NCBI GenBank assembly: GCA_034509735.1 | Contig: JACGWO010000013.1 | Span: 14,094,136-14,158,135, forward strand | DNA length: 64,000 bases | Reading direction: 5' to 3' | Source of the DNA: Sesamum alatum | Taxonomy: Eukaryota; Streptophyta; Magnoliopsida; Lamiales; Pedaliaceae | Shown: positions 36,616 through 48,112 of the stretch, in pieces | Position numbering within the stretch: the stretch's first letter is position 1 | Layout: each line of letters begins with the position of its first letter | Position numbers and translations under genes: made by a program | The notes under the pieces: generated by a model | Told to the model about the DNA's origin: nothing | What the model saw: only the letters and a program-made list of their open reading frames with translations | Databases searched by the model: none

Positions 36616-37085
36616 GTGGATTCTAGCAGTTCTGTAGATATCCTCTTCTACAAGGTCCACCGGCAGATAGAGCTCGGGGATATCCCATTGGAGTCGGTAG
36701 ACACATCATTGTATGGTTTTGCAGGGGAAGTTGTACACCCTCCCGGACAGATCTTGCTCCCCCTATCCTTGGGGGTGGAGCCTAATCAAAAAACCAAGAT
36801 GATCCACTTCCTCATAGTAGACATGCCCTCAACATACAATGTCATTTTAGGACGACCCATTCTAAATGTTTTCCAGGCTGTTGTCTCCACCTACCAAATG
36901 AAGCTGAAATTCCCTACTGGAGCAGGAGTAAGAGAAGTCACAGGTAACCAGTACACTGCCCGAAAATGCTACGTCGAATTCGTGAAAGAAGGCAACAGGA
37001 AGGACATGGAGATAGAACCTCCCCCGCCCAGTAAGGAGAAGGGGAAAAGACCTAAGCAACATGAGAGCAAGGAAACAAGATTCCT
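36616..37085 (+). pseudogene. gypsy aspartic protease
   Basis: The active-site stretch reads FVDSSSSVDILF, where the family has DSGSS, so the DSG motif is DSS. The flap and the C-terminal ILGRPILN motif are preserved. At 37085 the frame is cut by a 2.1-kb solo LTR. The gypsy frame resumes at 39212 with IPTRVQPANEQL. Confidence 0.82.
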
Positions 37086-39211
37086 TGTAGCACCCACTAA
37101 CGGCACTATGACTATATCTCCCCTAAATATCACACTTAATGTAAACCCTGTTTATATATAATTAGTCACATAATCTAGTCCCTACTGGGTGTATATATAC
37201 ACATAGTCTCATCATTACAACAAGAATATTTATCATCTCATCCACAAGATCATATATACATATATCAAGTACGACAAAAATGGAACCATTATAGTTAGTT
37301 CACATGCCATTCTCGTTTTTAATCCAAAATGAGTCGTCTATTTCTATTTATGATGAGGAGAAAACTGCATACTGGCCCGATCTGACTGGAATGCAAACCG
37401 TAGACCTAGTTATCATGAATAGGCACAACAAAATCTACACCTGAAAAATGTTAGCAGAGGGATGAACCTGCAACTCAATAAGTAAATAATCGGCACCAGA
37501 CATATACGCACCTCAAATATAGTTTCAACAAGACAAAATAAGCACCGTATATAAAGTATAATCAGTTTGACCAAGCACATTTCATTTTACTATTCCATGT
37601 AATCGTCTGATAATTAGACAACCAATCAAACCCGTATTTTCCTAATTGGCTTACCAAAAATGTGATATAGTGTTTTTCTCCGCCAACTCAACCTCACTAT
37701 TCATTCATATATATACATGAATCCCCTTGACATGCCACACAGGCTCATCAATCTTTCGCATCATAGCTCTTTCATATCGTATCATAACTCTTTTCATTTT
37801 GTATCATAGCACTTTTTCATATCACATCATAGCTCTTTCATACCGCATCATAGCTCTTTTCATTTCATTTTGCCACATAGGCTATTCAACAACATCAAAA
37901 GGTATTCATATCATAATTACATTTAATTTCCATCACTTCCTTGATGCCACATATCACCATTCTTGTAAGCCAACTAGCCACATAAAACCACATTGCAGCA
38001 TATTTCACGTACAAGCACATAACAGTGATATCAAACAGCCCATGGTATATCTCAATAGGTTTCCTCATTTCACTTTCACGACATAATCATTTCAAAGTAA
38101 TCATCAATCACTCATACTGTTCAAAATAAATTAGTGCTAGCACAAATCATAGGCTCACATAAAAGTAATATCACCAAGAAATGAGGCATATATAGATAAT
38201 ACTAATTATTTACGTGCACAACACTAATAGGAAGAGGAACATATATAGACAACACTAATTATTTACTTAGCTCGATCTTATACAGATTTGGTTAGCAGAT
38301 ATGAAGTCGTTCGGTCATTTACTCTATCCTCGTGTCCTATCATAAGGTATAATGCGTATAATTAATATCTAAAATGTCAATTTCTAAATAAAATATTAAA
38401 TATTATTTATATATATATTTTTCACCAATCTCTCAATATTTCATTAAACCCCTAATCTTATTATATCTACCATTCTTAATAACCATTTTGGATTTAATTA
38501 TGTCAAAACATACTCATCTTTAGTAAATATAACATTTTCAAATATAATTCTATAGTATTTCTCAAATATAATTTTCGACCCGATTAAACTAAGCCAATCA
38601 ATTGTAGAAATTATTAAATCTAGTAAATTAAGCAGTTTAAGCCATTAATTATAACACCCCTAATTCAATTGAGACAATTAACATAACACTAATTTATAAA
38701 TACTCTAATGCATAAAATTTTTCGGTTAAACACTAAATCGAGTAGTATAAATAAGATTTAATAAATGCACTTATTAAATAATATAATTATATATAAATTA
38801 AATAAAAAATTTTGAAATTAAAAATTACCTTCTTTCGGTTTCCGAAAGAAACACCCTCTAGTGTGTGTGAGTGTGTGCTTGTAATGTGAATTCATGTGTG
38901 TTTGTGGGCGTGTGCGTGAGTTAAATATTTGAGAAATTGGGAGTTGGCATTGAAAGCCGCACCCATCTTTATCCTCCTTTTTCCTTTCTTTTTTTAATTT
39001 TAAATAAACTTTTTCAAAATACCTATTACGTCCTATCTAATTTTCTTAATTAATATAATTTACTCCCAATATTATATAAAGCTCCAATTCACTCCGTTTA
39101 AGTCTTAATATGATCACAATTTAATCTATGGTTTATTTACTTGTTAACTAATTTTTTTAAATAATTACCAATTAATCCCATAATTATGTCTAAAAATTTG
39201 TGGGCGTCACA
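37086..39211 (-). repeat. solo LTR of a second LTR family (2126 bp), inside the gypsy element
   Basis: Its plus-strand ends are TGTAGCACCCAC and GTGGGCGTCACA, similar when inverted (TGTRRCRCCCAC). A perfect TTCCT duplication flanks it (37081-37085 and 39212-39216). The minus-strand start TGTGACGCCCAC recurs at 63690 in the opposite orientation, where a second copy begins. TGTAACACCCC-like ends with matching inverted tips are common in plant chromovirus LTRs, so that origin is likely but not shown. It has no coding content. It contains repeated TCATATC..CATCATAGCTCTTTCAT motifs at 37750-37860. Confidence 0.82.
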
Positions 39212-39960
39212 TTCCTACTCGAGTTCAGCCCGCCAATGAGCAACTGACCATTCAGTTGGTATTAGGGGAGCCAAACAAGACAACAAGGATCGGCTCCCAA
39301 TTGAGCCCTGACTTAGTAGGGCGACTAACCACTTTTCTACAGGAAAACTTAGATGTCTTCGCATGGTCAGCCCGAGATTTAGTGGGTATTGACCCCAGCA
39401 TTGTAGTACATAGCCTGAACCTGGAACCCACGTTCCCTCCTGTGAAGCAGAAAAAGACGCATCTCAGTTCTGAGAAGGACAAGGTCATCCAGGAGGAGGT
39501 AAGCAAGCTCCTTGATGCAGGGCACATCAAGGAGATCCAATTCCCCCAATGGTTGTCCAATGTGGTACTTATCCTTAAACCAGGTAACAAATGGAGCATG
39601 TGCGTAGACTTTAGGGATGTGAATAAGGCCTGTACTAAGGATTTTTATCCCTTACCTCGTATAGACCAACTGGTAGATTCCACCTCTGTTCATGAACTGT
39701 TAACTATAATAGATGCCTCACAGGGTTACCACCAGATTATGCTTAACCCCAACGACAAAAAATGAGTAAGTTTCATCACGGCAGGGGGAACTTATTGCTA
39801 TATTGTTATGCCTTTTGGGCTAAAAAATGCAGGTGCCACATACTAAAGATTGGTGGATCGCATGTTCCGAGAGTAGCTCGGATGCAACATGGAAGTGTAT
39901 GTGAACGACATGCTGGTCAAAAGTAGGTAGGCCAACCAACACATGGCAAACCTTGCTGAA
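39212..39960 (+). pseudogene. gypsy reverse transcriptase
   Basis: The N-terminal part reads TRIGSQLSPDL, DVFAWSARDLVGIDP and PVKQKKTHLSSEK. The palm motifs are VDFRDVNKAC, IIDASQGYHQI and MPFGLKNAGATY. The active site reads YVNDM where YVDDM is expected, a D-to-N change. Stops lie at 39764, 39844 and 39871, and more follow, so the gene is dead. Confidence 0.88.
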
Positions 39961-40319
39961 ACCTTCAGCATACTCAAAAAGTACCACATGAAGCTGAACC
40001 CGGCCCAATGTGCATTTGGTGTACGAAGTGGCCGATTTCTCGGCTACATGGGGACAGAGAAGGTTATCAAGGTCACCCAGATGAAATACGAGCAATCCAG
40101 GAAATGACGCCTCTTGCCAACCTCAACGAAGAACATAAACTTGCTGGCCGTATAGCCGCCCTCAGTAGATTCATATCCTGCTCGGCGGGGTGCAACCTTC
40201 TCTTCTTAAAGGCCTTGAGGAAATCCAAGAACTTAGCAAGGGACGAAACTTGCAAACAAGCCTTCCTAGATCTAAAAGCCTACCTGGTCGAGTTGCCTTT
40301 GCTCACCAAACCCTCACCA

Positions 40320-40985
40320 GGTTGAAACATTATACTTATACTTTGTTGCAGGTCAGCATGTTGTGAGTTCCGTGCTCATCAAGGAGGAAGATGGAATATA
40401 GAAGCCTATATACTACGTCAGCAAGGTATTACATGGCGTTGAACAGGGCTACCCTGAGGACGAAAAGTTAACATTTGCCTTGGTAACAACTACTAGAAAA
40501 TTACAACCTTACTTTTTATCGCATTTTATTATTGTGCACACTAACACCCCCTTGCAAACTATGTTGGGACAAGCTCAGACTTTAGGCAGGATAATTAAAT
40601 GGGTTGTAGAGCTCAACGAGTATGACATCTCTTACCAGCTCAGAACGGCCATCAAGGCCCAGGCGCTTGCTGAATTCATAACTGAAATTGCACCTGCCGA
40701 AGAGGACGATGGCACGTACTTACCTCATGTGGATTGCTCCTCCACCTATACGAGTAGTGGAGTAGGTATCGTGCTGACTAGCCCAGAAGGAAATGAGCTA
40801 GAATTCGCCCTGAAGTTCGAGTTGAAGACCTCGAACAATGAAGCCTAGTACGACGCCCTCATAGCAGGTATTAAGATGGCATTTGACGCAGGAGCAAGGA
40901 ATGTAACTGCCTACTCCGATTCTCAGTTGGTAGCGTACCAGGTAGGAGGCACATACTACGTTAAGGAGGACCGCTCCAGGAAGTA
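40320..40985 (+). pseudogene. gypsy RNase H and additional archaeal-type RNase H
   Basis: The first part (KPIYYVSKVLHGVEQGY, EKLTFALVTTTRKL, HTNTPLQTML) is the normal gypsy RNase H. A second RNase H follows, with HVDCSSTYTSSGVGIVLTSP, FELKTSNNEA and SDSQLVAYQV. This second type is known from Tat-clade elements. A stop replaces the first residue after NNEA (40846-40848), where a glutamate would be expected, and the frame ends at a stop at 40984. Confidence 0.85.
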
Positions 40986-41036
40986 AACGACCGTCAGAGC
41001 AAGTTGAAGAGTTTTCAGCTCAATCAGATTCCTCGT

Positions 41037-41838
41037 TGATGCCCTCTCAAATCCACCGGGCCAGCCCAAGAGCTAGGAGTAGACCTCCGGGCCAAGCAGC
41101 CTAGCAGGCCAGGGCCACCAAGCCCAGAACGGCAAGGTTTTTATGCACAAACCTAGTTTTAAGTACTAATCTGGCAGGCCCACGGAAAAGGCTCGTACAA
41201 CAAGGCTAGTCATCAAAAAGCTTGGGTTCCATGTCACATAGTTAGCCGACACCTAGGGTCACATCATACTAAAAAATCTCACCCAGATTCCAAGTAGATT
41301 GGCCAGAATCTGGATCTTTCTCAGCAAGTAACTGCTTTCCCTGAAAATATGGCAGTTGTGGCAGGATCAACTCAAACGGCTATATCTTCACCAATTCAAC
41401 TCTGATTCATGTGCGGTTTGTTAGGTTGAGAAGCTAACTCCTCAGGTTTTCTAACGGTATATGGAAACTAAACAAAATCCTATGAAATCAGGTTAAAGAC
41501 CAGCTATAAAAGGAGCACATTGTGTAGTCATTTGGGAAAAGTTACACGTCTAGCATTTTGGCAGCTTACAAGTAACACTTACCTTATTTTTTGCACTTTC
41601 TTTACACACGAAATTCTCTCTTTTTCAGCATATTCTCACACGAATCATCACACACCACAACACTTTACCATTATTCTCACCTTTTTCAAGTATTCCTTTA
41701 TTTTATTCAAGTCGAACATTACTAACTTAAGCATCGGAGTACTAACCCCTCTCTGCAGGTTAGTCTCCCCTCCAATCTTGAGACTTTCATGAATATCCCT
41801 CGACATTTTGTGATATTGCTGGACATCGATATGCATCA
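41037..41838 (+). repeat. solo LTR of the gypsy's own family, between RNase H and integrase
   Basis: It runs from TGATGCCCTCTC to GATATGCATCA, 802 bases. It splits the text LNQIPR / NTKEDYLARLAS of the host element. Flanking five-mers are CTCGT and ACTGC, which do not match, so the duplication has decayed or the ends recombined. Confidence 0.83.
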
Positions 41839-43150
41839 ACTGCACAGAAAACACCAAGGAAGATTATCTTGCTCGGCTCGCTAGCCCCCTACCCGACTGC
41901 AGAACTCATACCATCACTGTAAGGACCCCCACTAAGGTTACTCCTAACACTAGCGTCCATGTCTTGCATATTAGCACAAAATGGAAACCCCTCTTCCTTA
42001 CTTACAGGAAAGAATCATTTTCTGCTGATGAAAATGAAGCGAACGCCTAAAGAACCAGGCAGCTAGATTTACCTTGCTGGAAGGAATCCTCTATAATAGC
42101 TTATCCCAGCCCTACCTCTAATGCCTATTAGCTGAATAGGGCAGAACCGTGCTCCAGAAGATTCATGAAGGATCTTGCGGAGCCCATATAGGTGGCATGG
42201 CCCTTGCAGGAAAAACTTTAAGAGCCAGATATTTTTGGCCTACTTTCAAGAAGGACACAATAAACTGGGTGAGGAGGTGTGAGAAGTGCCAGAAGCACGC
42301 CCCACTCATCCATGTGCCAGTTGAGCCCTTCAAGGCCCTTTTAGCATCTTCCCCATTTTTCTAGTAGGGGATGGACATAGTAGGTCCCTTCCTAGTCGCA
42401 CAAGGACAACGTAAATTCCTACTAATAGCAGTGGACTATTTCAGCAAGTGGGTGGAGGCAAAACCCCTTGCCAGGATCACAGAAGAGGAAGTGATCAAAT
42501 TTTTATTGAAAAACATCATCTGTATGTATAGCTTACCTCGTGTTCTTATTTCTAACAATGGCTGCCAGTTTGAGGAGTGAAAAATTCAAGACTAGTGTGT
42601 TGACTTGGTCAAATAGCAGTACCTCACTTCAGTAGCCTACCCTCAAGCCAACGGGCAGGTAGAAGTCACAAACAGGATTCTGGGGCAAGGCATCAAGACC
42701 AGGCTAGAACAAGCAGCAGGGCAGTGGGTAGACGCCCTGCCCAACATACTGTGGTCTTATAGAACCACTCCCAAATGAACTACAGGAGAAACGCCTTTCA
42801 ACTTGGTGTATGGTTCAGATGCCGTAATCCCTGCTGAAGCATAACTAGAATCCTTCATAATACAGCACTACGAGCAGGAGGACAACGATGCCCTACTGCG
42901 TACCAACCTGGACCTCATTGAGCAGGAAGATGCTCGAACCCGCATGGAAAGATACAAACAAAAGGTAGTCAGTGCTTGCAGCAGAAGGGTAAAAAAGAGA
43001 GAGTTCCAGGTGGGAGACCTCGTGCAGTTGGTCTCCTCCAGCTCCTCCACCCTCTCAAGGGAGCCTTAGAACAAGAGACCTCCATGCTCCAGCCAGCTGA
43101 ACAAGTTGCTTCCCAACACGCACGCCTGCACGACAAAACAAACCAATCAG
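41839..43150 (+). pseudogene. gypsy integrase
   Basis: A zinc-binding H2C2 segment is visible at 42149-42330 (IHEGSCGAHIGG, ARYFWPT, WVRRCEKCQKHA). The core follows with MDIVGPF as the first aspartate. The second catalytic position reads LISNNG where ISDNG is expected, a D-to-N change. QVEVTNRILGQGIKTRLE carries the glutamate. The later LLWSYRTTP-like and GETPFNLVYGSDAVIP stretches remain. Stops are scattered throughout (42362, 42578, 42598, 42616). Confidence 0.86.
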
Positions 43151-43219
43151 GTTAAAGCATTCCCATTCACAATTATTATTGTGCACTAATACACTTGATA
43201 TAGGACCTTACCCTGCTGA

Positions 43220-44640
43220 GATAAGTAGCGCATAAGCCAAGGGCTTGAGCCCTGGGCAAGTTGTCCTCATATTCTATTTTAGGGTGGCCTGACCCCCTTT
43301 AGAAACTCAACACTACGACTATGCTCCCCCTCATCTAGCAGTAGGGAGTAGTCCTCCTACAGGGACCAGTCAGGAGAGAGCTTCCTTTTCGCCGCCCTCT
43401 CTTTAGCAGGGCGGGGTGCATGGGGCACGAGGAGGCCTGACTGACCTTAAGCTTTCTTAGTAGGAGTGGGGATGGGGTTAGGAGGGCACTTGCCCTTAGG
43501 GTCTCCTATGGAAGCTGAGCTTGCAGGGGTAGATATAGGACTCTTAGGCTGAATTCGCCAGGTAGAAGAGCCAGACCAGGAGTCACCTCCGCCTTATCTT
43601 GCAGTAATTATTAGAACATCCTTTCTGCACACAATAGGTAAAACAAACAAATACATCAATATGTTTTTTTAATCTTTCCCTTGCAGCAAGGGAATAGTAA
43701 GGCATGTTGCAAGAGAATATACCAACAGCAGGATCCATGCTCGCCTTAGGGCTCAGGGCAAACTAATGAAGAATGGCAGGATGTACTGTCTTGCAGGGAT
43801 CAAAGTGATAGGCATTCAAACACTCTAGCAGGGTTTGAAAAGCAGCAGGTCGATTGTGGGTAGAGTATTTCAATTGCTCAAGGGGATTCACCATCCACAC
43901 CTGAGGGAATCACCAGGGCTTATGGGAAGAAATGAAAAAGTAGTCACGTTTCCACTCCTTTAGTGAAGACTTGGTGGAGAGAAACCGAGCTTCCCCTCGG
44001 GAGGTGAAGTAGAACAAGCCCAGACCCCCTCTTTTAAGCAGGAAGAAGGAATGGAATTGAGCACCAGAAGGGGTCTCTCCTAAATTTCTCACCAGGATGT
44101 AAAAGCCTGACAACAGGCTAAAGGACTTGGGTACAAGCTGGTTCAAAGGGATATTGAACATAGTGGCTACCTAACAGAAAAAAGGGGAGAATAGGAAAGC
44201 GAAGACCTGCTTTCAGTTGAGCAAGGTAAAAACATAAAAACCCGTAGAGGCGAAGTTTGGGCGAGCAGCAGGAGCAGGGACCTGGATCACATGATCACCA
44301 GGTATCCTATACTTTCTCCGGATACCCACCAGATCCTCCTCCGTAAGCCTAGACCTATATATCCGGAAGGCATTAGCCCCAGTTGCAACCAGGAGCTCCT
44401 CGATCCACTTCCTATCCTCCGTCTCCTTACTATATCCCTCCTCGCTCTCACCCCCATGGCAGGAGGCAGAGTCAGAGGCCGTGGGATTATTGCCTTTATC
44501 CTGAGAAGGCCCAATCAAATTGATCTGTACATCCTCAATGGCATCCCTATCAAGACTATTCATCAACATGACTACCAGAAAATAGAGGGGAGCAGGGAGG
44601 CGTACCTAGACACAAGCAGGTGAGAGAAAGACTTAACTAA
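43220..44640 (-). pseudogene. antisense ORF of the Tat-type gypsy (PF04195-like, putative gypsy-type transposon protein)
   Basis: Two open pieces on the opposite strand, 44569-44213 and 44161-43910, carry YRIPGDHVIQVPAP, LNQLVPKSFSLLSGFYILV, LGLFYFTSRGEARFL and LKEWKRDYFFIS. This pattern belongs to a plant family annotated as putative gypsy-type transposon protein. Antisense ORFs between pol and the 3' LTR are reported for Tat-clade elements such as Grande. A stop near 44212 separates the pieces. Its role is unknown. A related fragment lies at 61770-62450. Confidence 0.68.
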
Positions 44641-45123
44641 GAAAGCCTAAATCATGAAAACCTTAAAAAATTAGGATATCCTCAGAGAAATTTTTTTTAC
44701 AGAAGAAGACGAAAATTTTGCAGAGAAAAAGGGGGGAGAAAACTTACTCTGGAAGCACAAAGATGGTGATTGACCGTAAGAGGAGCCTTTTATACCCTAG
44801 TAGCTGAAGAGTCCCACTGCGCTAGGCTCGATATCTATCTTCCTCGCTTGGTGTCGCGCGCCAATCACAGACCGCGTTCCCAAACACGCACTGTAAGTCC
44901 TTATCTCTTTTCCTATTTTTTGTAATGATTGCCCTGTCTCCTCCCCTGCAGATAAACAAAAATCCCCACAAAATCCGTGTGCTATCACGCGTATCAGCAC
45001 AGCATGGAGGAAGTAGCACAACAGGTCTTCTCTTGCTGTGGCACCCAGGTATATAGCTCTTGTGCTAACCCTTGCAGGACTACTTAAACTCTACTCCACC
45101 AGTCAAACGGCAGGTCTCGCACT

Positions 45124-45141
45124 ACTGGAGTAGGGTAGGAG
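45124..45141 (+). other. polypurine tract of the gypsy element
   Basis: ACTGGAGTAGGGTAGGAG lies directly before the 3' LTR. It is mostly purine with three pyrimidine T residues, consistent with a decayed plus-strand primer. Confidence 0.55.
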
Positions 45142-48112
45142 TGATATGGTGTCCCCTAAAATCCTACCTGGTAAGCCCTAGAGCTGGGAGTGGGCCTACG
45201 AGCAGAACAACCCAGCAGGTTGAGCACATGTGGCCCAAAATAGTGAGGTTCTTATACATAAGTCCAATTTTTGTTCACTGACTTGGCAGACCCACGAAAA
45301 ATTTTCGTACAGGAAGCCTAGTCGTTAAAAACTATAGATTCCACGTCATACAGGTGGCCAATACGTGGATCCACATCATACTAAAAATCTCATCCAATTT
45401 CCCAGAGGATTGGCAACAATCCGGATGTTTCTCAGCAGGTAACCACTTTTCGAAAATTGTGGCAGACATGGCAAGATTGACTCAAACAACCGTATGTCCT
45501 TCAATTCAACTCCGATTCTGGCGTGGTTTGTTAGGTTGAAAAGCTGACTTCCCAAGGATTCCAATGATACATGGATCTTAACCTCATTTCCCCATAATCA
45601 GAATCAGCAACCAATATAAAATGACTAATCTGCACAGTCATTTTTCAAGTAACACATTCTCACTTTTGCAACTTCATTCTCACTTGTTTTTGCTCTCTTT
45701 CCAAGCTACTTTCAGGTCACATGCATATACACAAATTTTCACTACAGAAAGTTGTTTTATCATTATTCTCATTTATCTCAAGCTTTCCCTTTTATTTTAT
45801 CAGTAGAACGTTACTGACTTAAACATCGGAGTGCTAACTCCTCTCTGCATGTTAGTCTTGTTAGAATAGGTGACCAGAAAGCCAATAGGTTTGGCATTTT
45901 GTAACCTATTTCACAACTTGATGTAAATGTAATATTATGTGATGAATAAAATGTGTGTTCATCACCAATGGTACCTTCTTTGTTGCGCTCATTTTACATA
46001 TGTTAAAACGATATTTTACTTATATCGCAACAAACAACTCATGCAGCTGGCCACGCATTGGATGGTGGTCATGAAACCAACTGATTAAGAGTTGAGTTTG
46101 AAACGTTCCAAGTCAAGGACCTCGAGACAGGGCATCGAGAGTCCTATAGAGACTTACATCAAGAGTCGTGTTCATTGGATGAGTGACGTGTTTCATCGGT
46201 GATAGGCGTGGGACGCCTACACGATCTTGATGGGTTGGTCGACTGGGGTCGAGCCGACTGGATTAACTCGTGGGGATCATCATATGGAAGCCTTGGAGGC
46301 TTGGTCGGTATGATTGGATTTCCCCAGTTCCGATATTACAGGAGTAGTCCTCAAACTTGAGGAACCATGGCAGCCACGTGCACAGGACGGTTGTGTCTTA
46401 GATCTGGCGAGAGGTGATCATTCTGTAAGATGATCATTATAACCCTTGTCCAGTGCAGTCAGAATGTGTAGCGAGGACGGTGGGTTCCAAGAAGAGGATC
46501 CATCCCCTGTCAGTATGTGATAGAGGTATCTCCTATACACTCGGAGACACATTCATGTTGTTTAAAGCTGTGGCCACAGTGGTTGGTCGAACAGGGAATG
46601 GTTTCCTGTGTCGACGCAATGAGGCATGCGTAGTCTCGAGTATTGAGCATAGATACCTGGTCAAGGATGAAAATCGACGCCCAATTCCATACCCTAGACT
46701 AACGCTGGGAGACGGTAGATGGAAGGACCGTACCCGTACAAAATTGGTGCCTAAATGTTCATGCAACATTCACCTAGTCTCTAGTGCCATGGACCGTTGC
46801 TAGACGGCCACCCATGGTAACGGGCCCAAGTCTAGTTGAGGGTGAACCTAAAGGGTCACACACAAATCACCGAGAAGGTTGAGAGATTGACTTGGAGTCA
46901 ATTTCGAATGATGAATAAGTAAATGGACTACTTAAGGGATTGTCCATTAGATGGACGGACCGATATTGTATAGGGCCCCCGTTTAATCGATAAATGGAAT
47001 TTATCGATTAAATATGGAAAGTTGAGATGTTGGATCTTATGATTGGATTAAAAGATCAACAATAATTAATTAAGTGGACATTAGATTAAGTTGGATTTAA
47101 TTTTTAGTTCATCGTAATTGGATTACGATAAAACCTGGTTCGTTAAATTTTGACCCGAGAGGAGAATTAATTTCTATTTCGGAATAGGAAGAAGTTGGAC
47201 TTCTTTCCTAAATAAGCATGGCCGAAAATGCTACCTTGGAGGGAGCGAAATTCGGCCATGTTGGATGCTAGGTGGTAGTTGACTTGTCTCTTTTGGTAAT
47301 AGAGAAATCAACTCCAATCAAGCCCTTCCCTTTTGGTATGATTTGATCATACCATAAAATTTGGTAGGCTTGATTAAAGAATTAATGGTGATTGATTGAG
47401 ATGTATCTAGACATCCTTGGATGAACCTAGACACATTCCAATAATCAAATTTTTATGTATATATATGAGTATATACTAACACCTATGCAAGAGATTCCAT
47501 AATTCATCTTTTCTAGGAAAAGAAGACAAAAATCTGCCACTCCTCTCTCTAAACTTTCGGCCCCTCTCTCCCTCTCTTACTAGTGTTCTTCATTTGATCT
47601 TTGGATCAAAAGGGAAGTACAAAGTAAGTTTAAGAAGAACACTAATCCATAGTGTTTATCTTCTTAAACCGATTCCTTCTAAACCCATTTTATTCTAGCA
47701 AGAAAAACATGTGTTCTTTCAGTGTGGTGTGGATAACCTTTGGAGAGTTCATATGTTTGAACTTGGTGGACATTCCGAAGAAGGAACAAAGCAAGTAGCC
47801 GGCACGTGTGAAAACTACAAAGGTAACGGTTAATTATGCTTTCATAGTATTCTATTTCATCTATGCCCTATGTACAATGTGCGCTTTATGTTGATACATC
47901 CTACATCAAACGTCCGGTTGAGCACCCAAGGGTACACCCCTTGGGATTAAGTTTATTTATTTATTTAAATTTACGTATTTTTTCATGTTTCTCGCTTCCG
48001 CTCGCGCTCCCGGGCGGATCCGCTTATCCTTCAAGTCTTCCCTACAATCTTGGAATTTTTGGTGAAGGTCCTTCGACATTTTTGTGGTGCTGCTGGACTC
48101 TGGTACGCATCA
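45142..48112 (+). repeat. gypsy 3' LTR, interrupted by a copia solo LTR
   Basis: The LTR parts are 45142-45858 and 48034-48112. Together, minus one five-base duplication, they are 791 bases, close to the 5' LTR at 786. It starts TGATATGGTGTCCCC and ends GGTACGCATCA. Confidence 0.9.
45859..48033 (+). repeat. copia solo LTR inside the gypsy 3' LTR
   Basis: It runs from TGTTAGAATAGGTGACCAG to GGATCCGCTTATCCTTCA, 2175 bases. It is flanked by perfect AGTCT duplications (45854-45858 and 48034-48038). It belongs to the same family as 4507, 8257 and 14700. There is no internal copia sequence, so it arose by LTR-LTR recombination. Confidence 0.93.

Larger units (their letters stand above)
33951..48112 (+). 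mobile_element. Ty3/gypsy retrotransposon, Tat-type, 14.2 kb with nested insertions
   Basis: The LTRs at 33951-34736 and 45142-48112 (interrupted) flank gag, protease, reverse transcriptase, RNase H, a second RNase H, integrase and an antisense ORF. The flanks are GACTC (33946-33950) and AACTC (48113-48117), a five-base duplication with one transition. The second, archaeal-type RNase H and the antisense ORF before the 3' LTR are traits known from the Tat clade of plant gypsy elements. Three other elements lie inside. All coding regions are broken. Confidence 0.9.
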
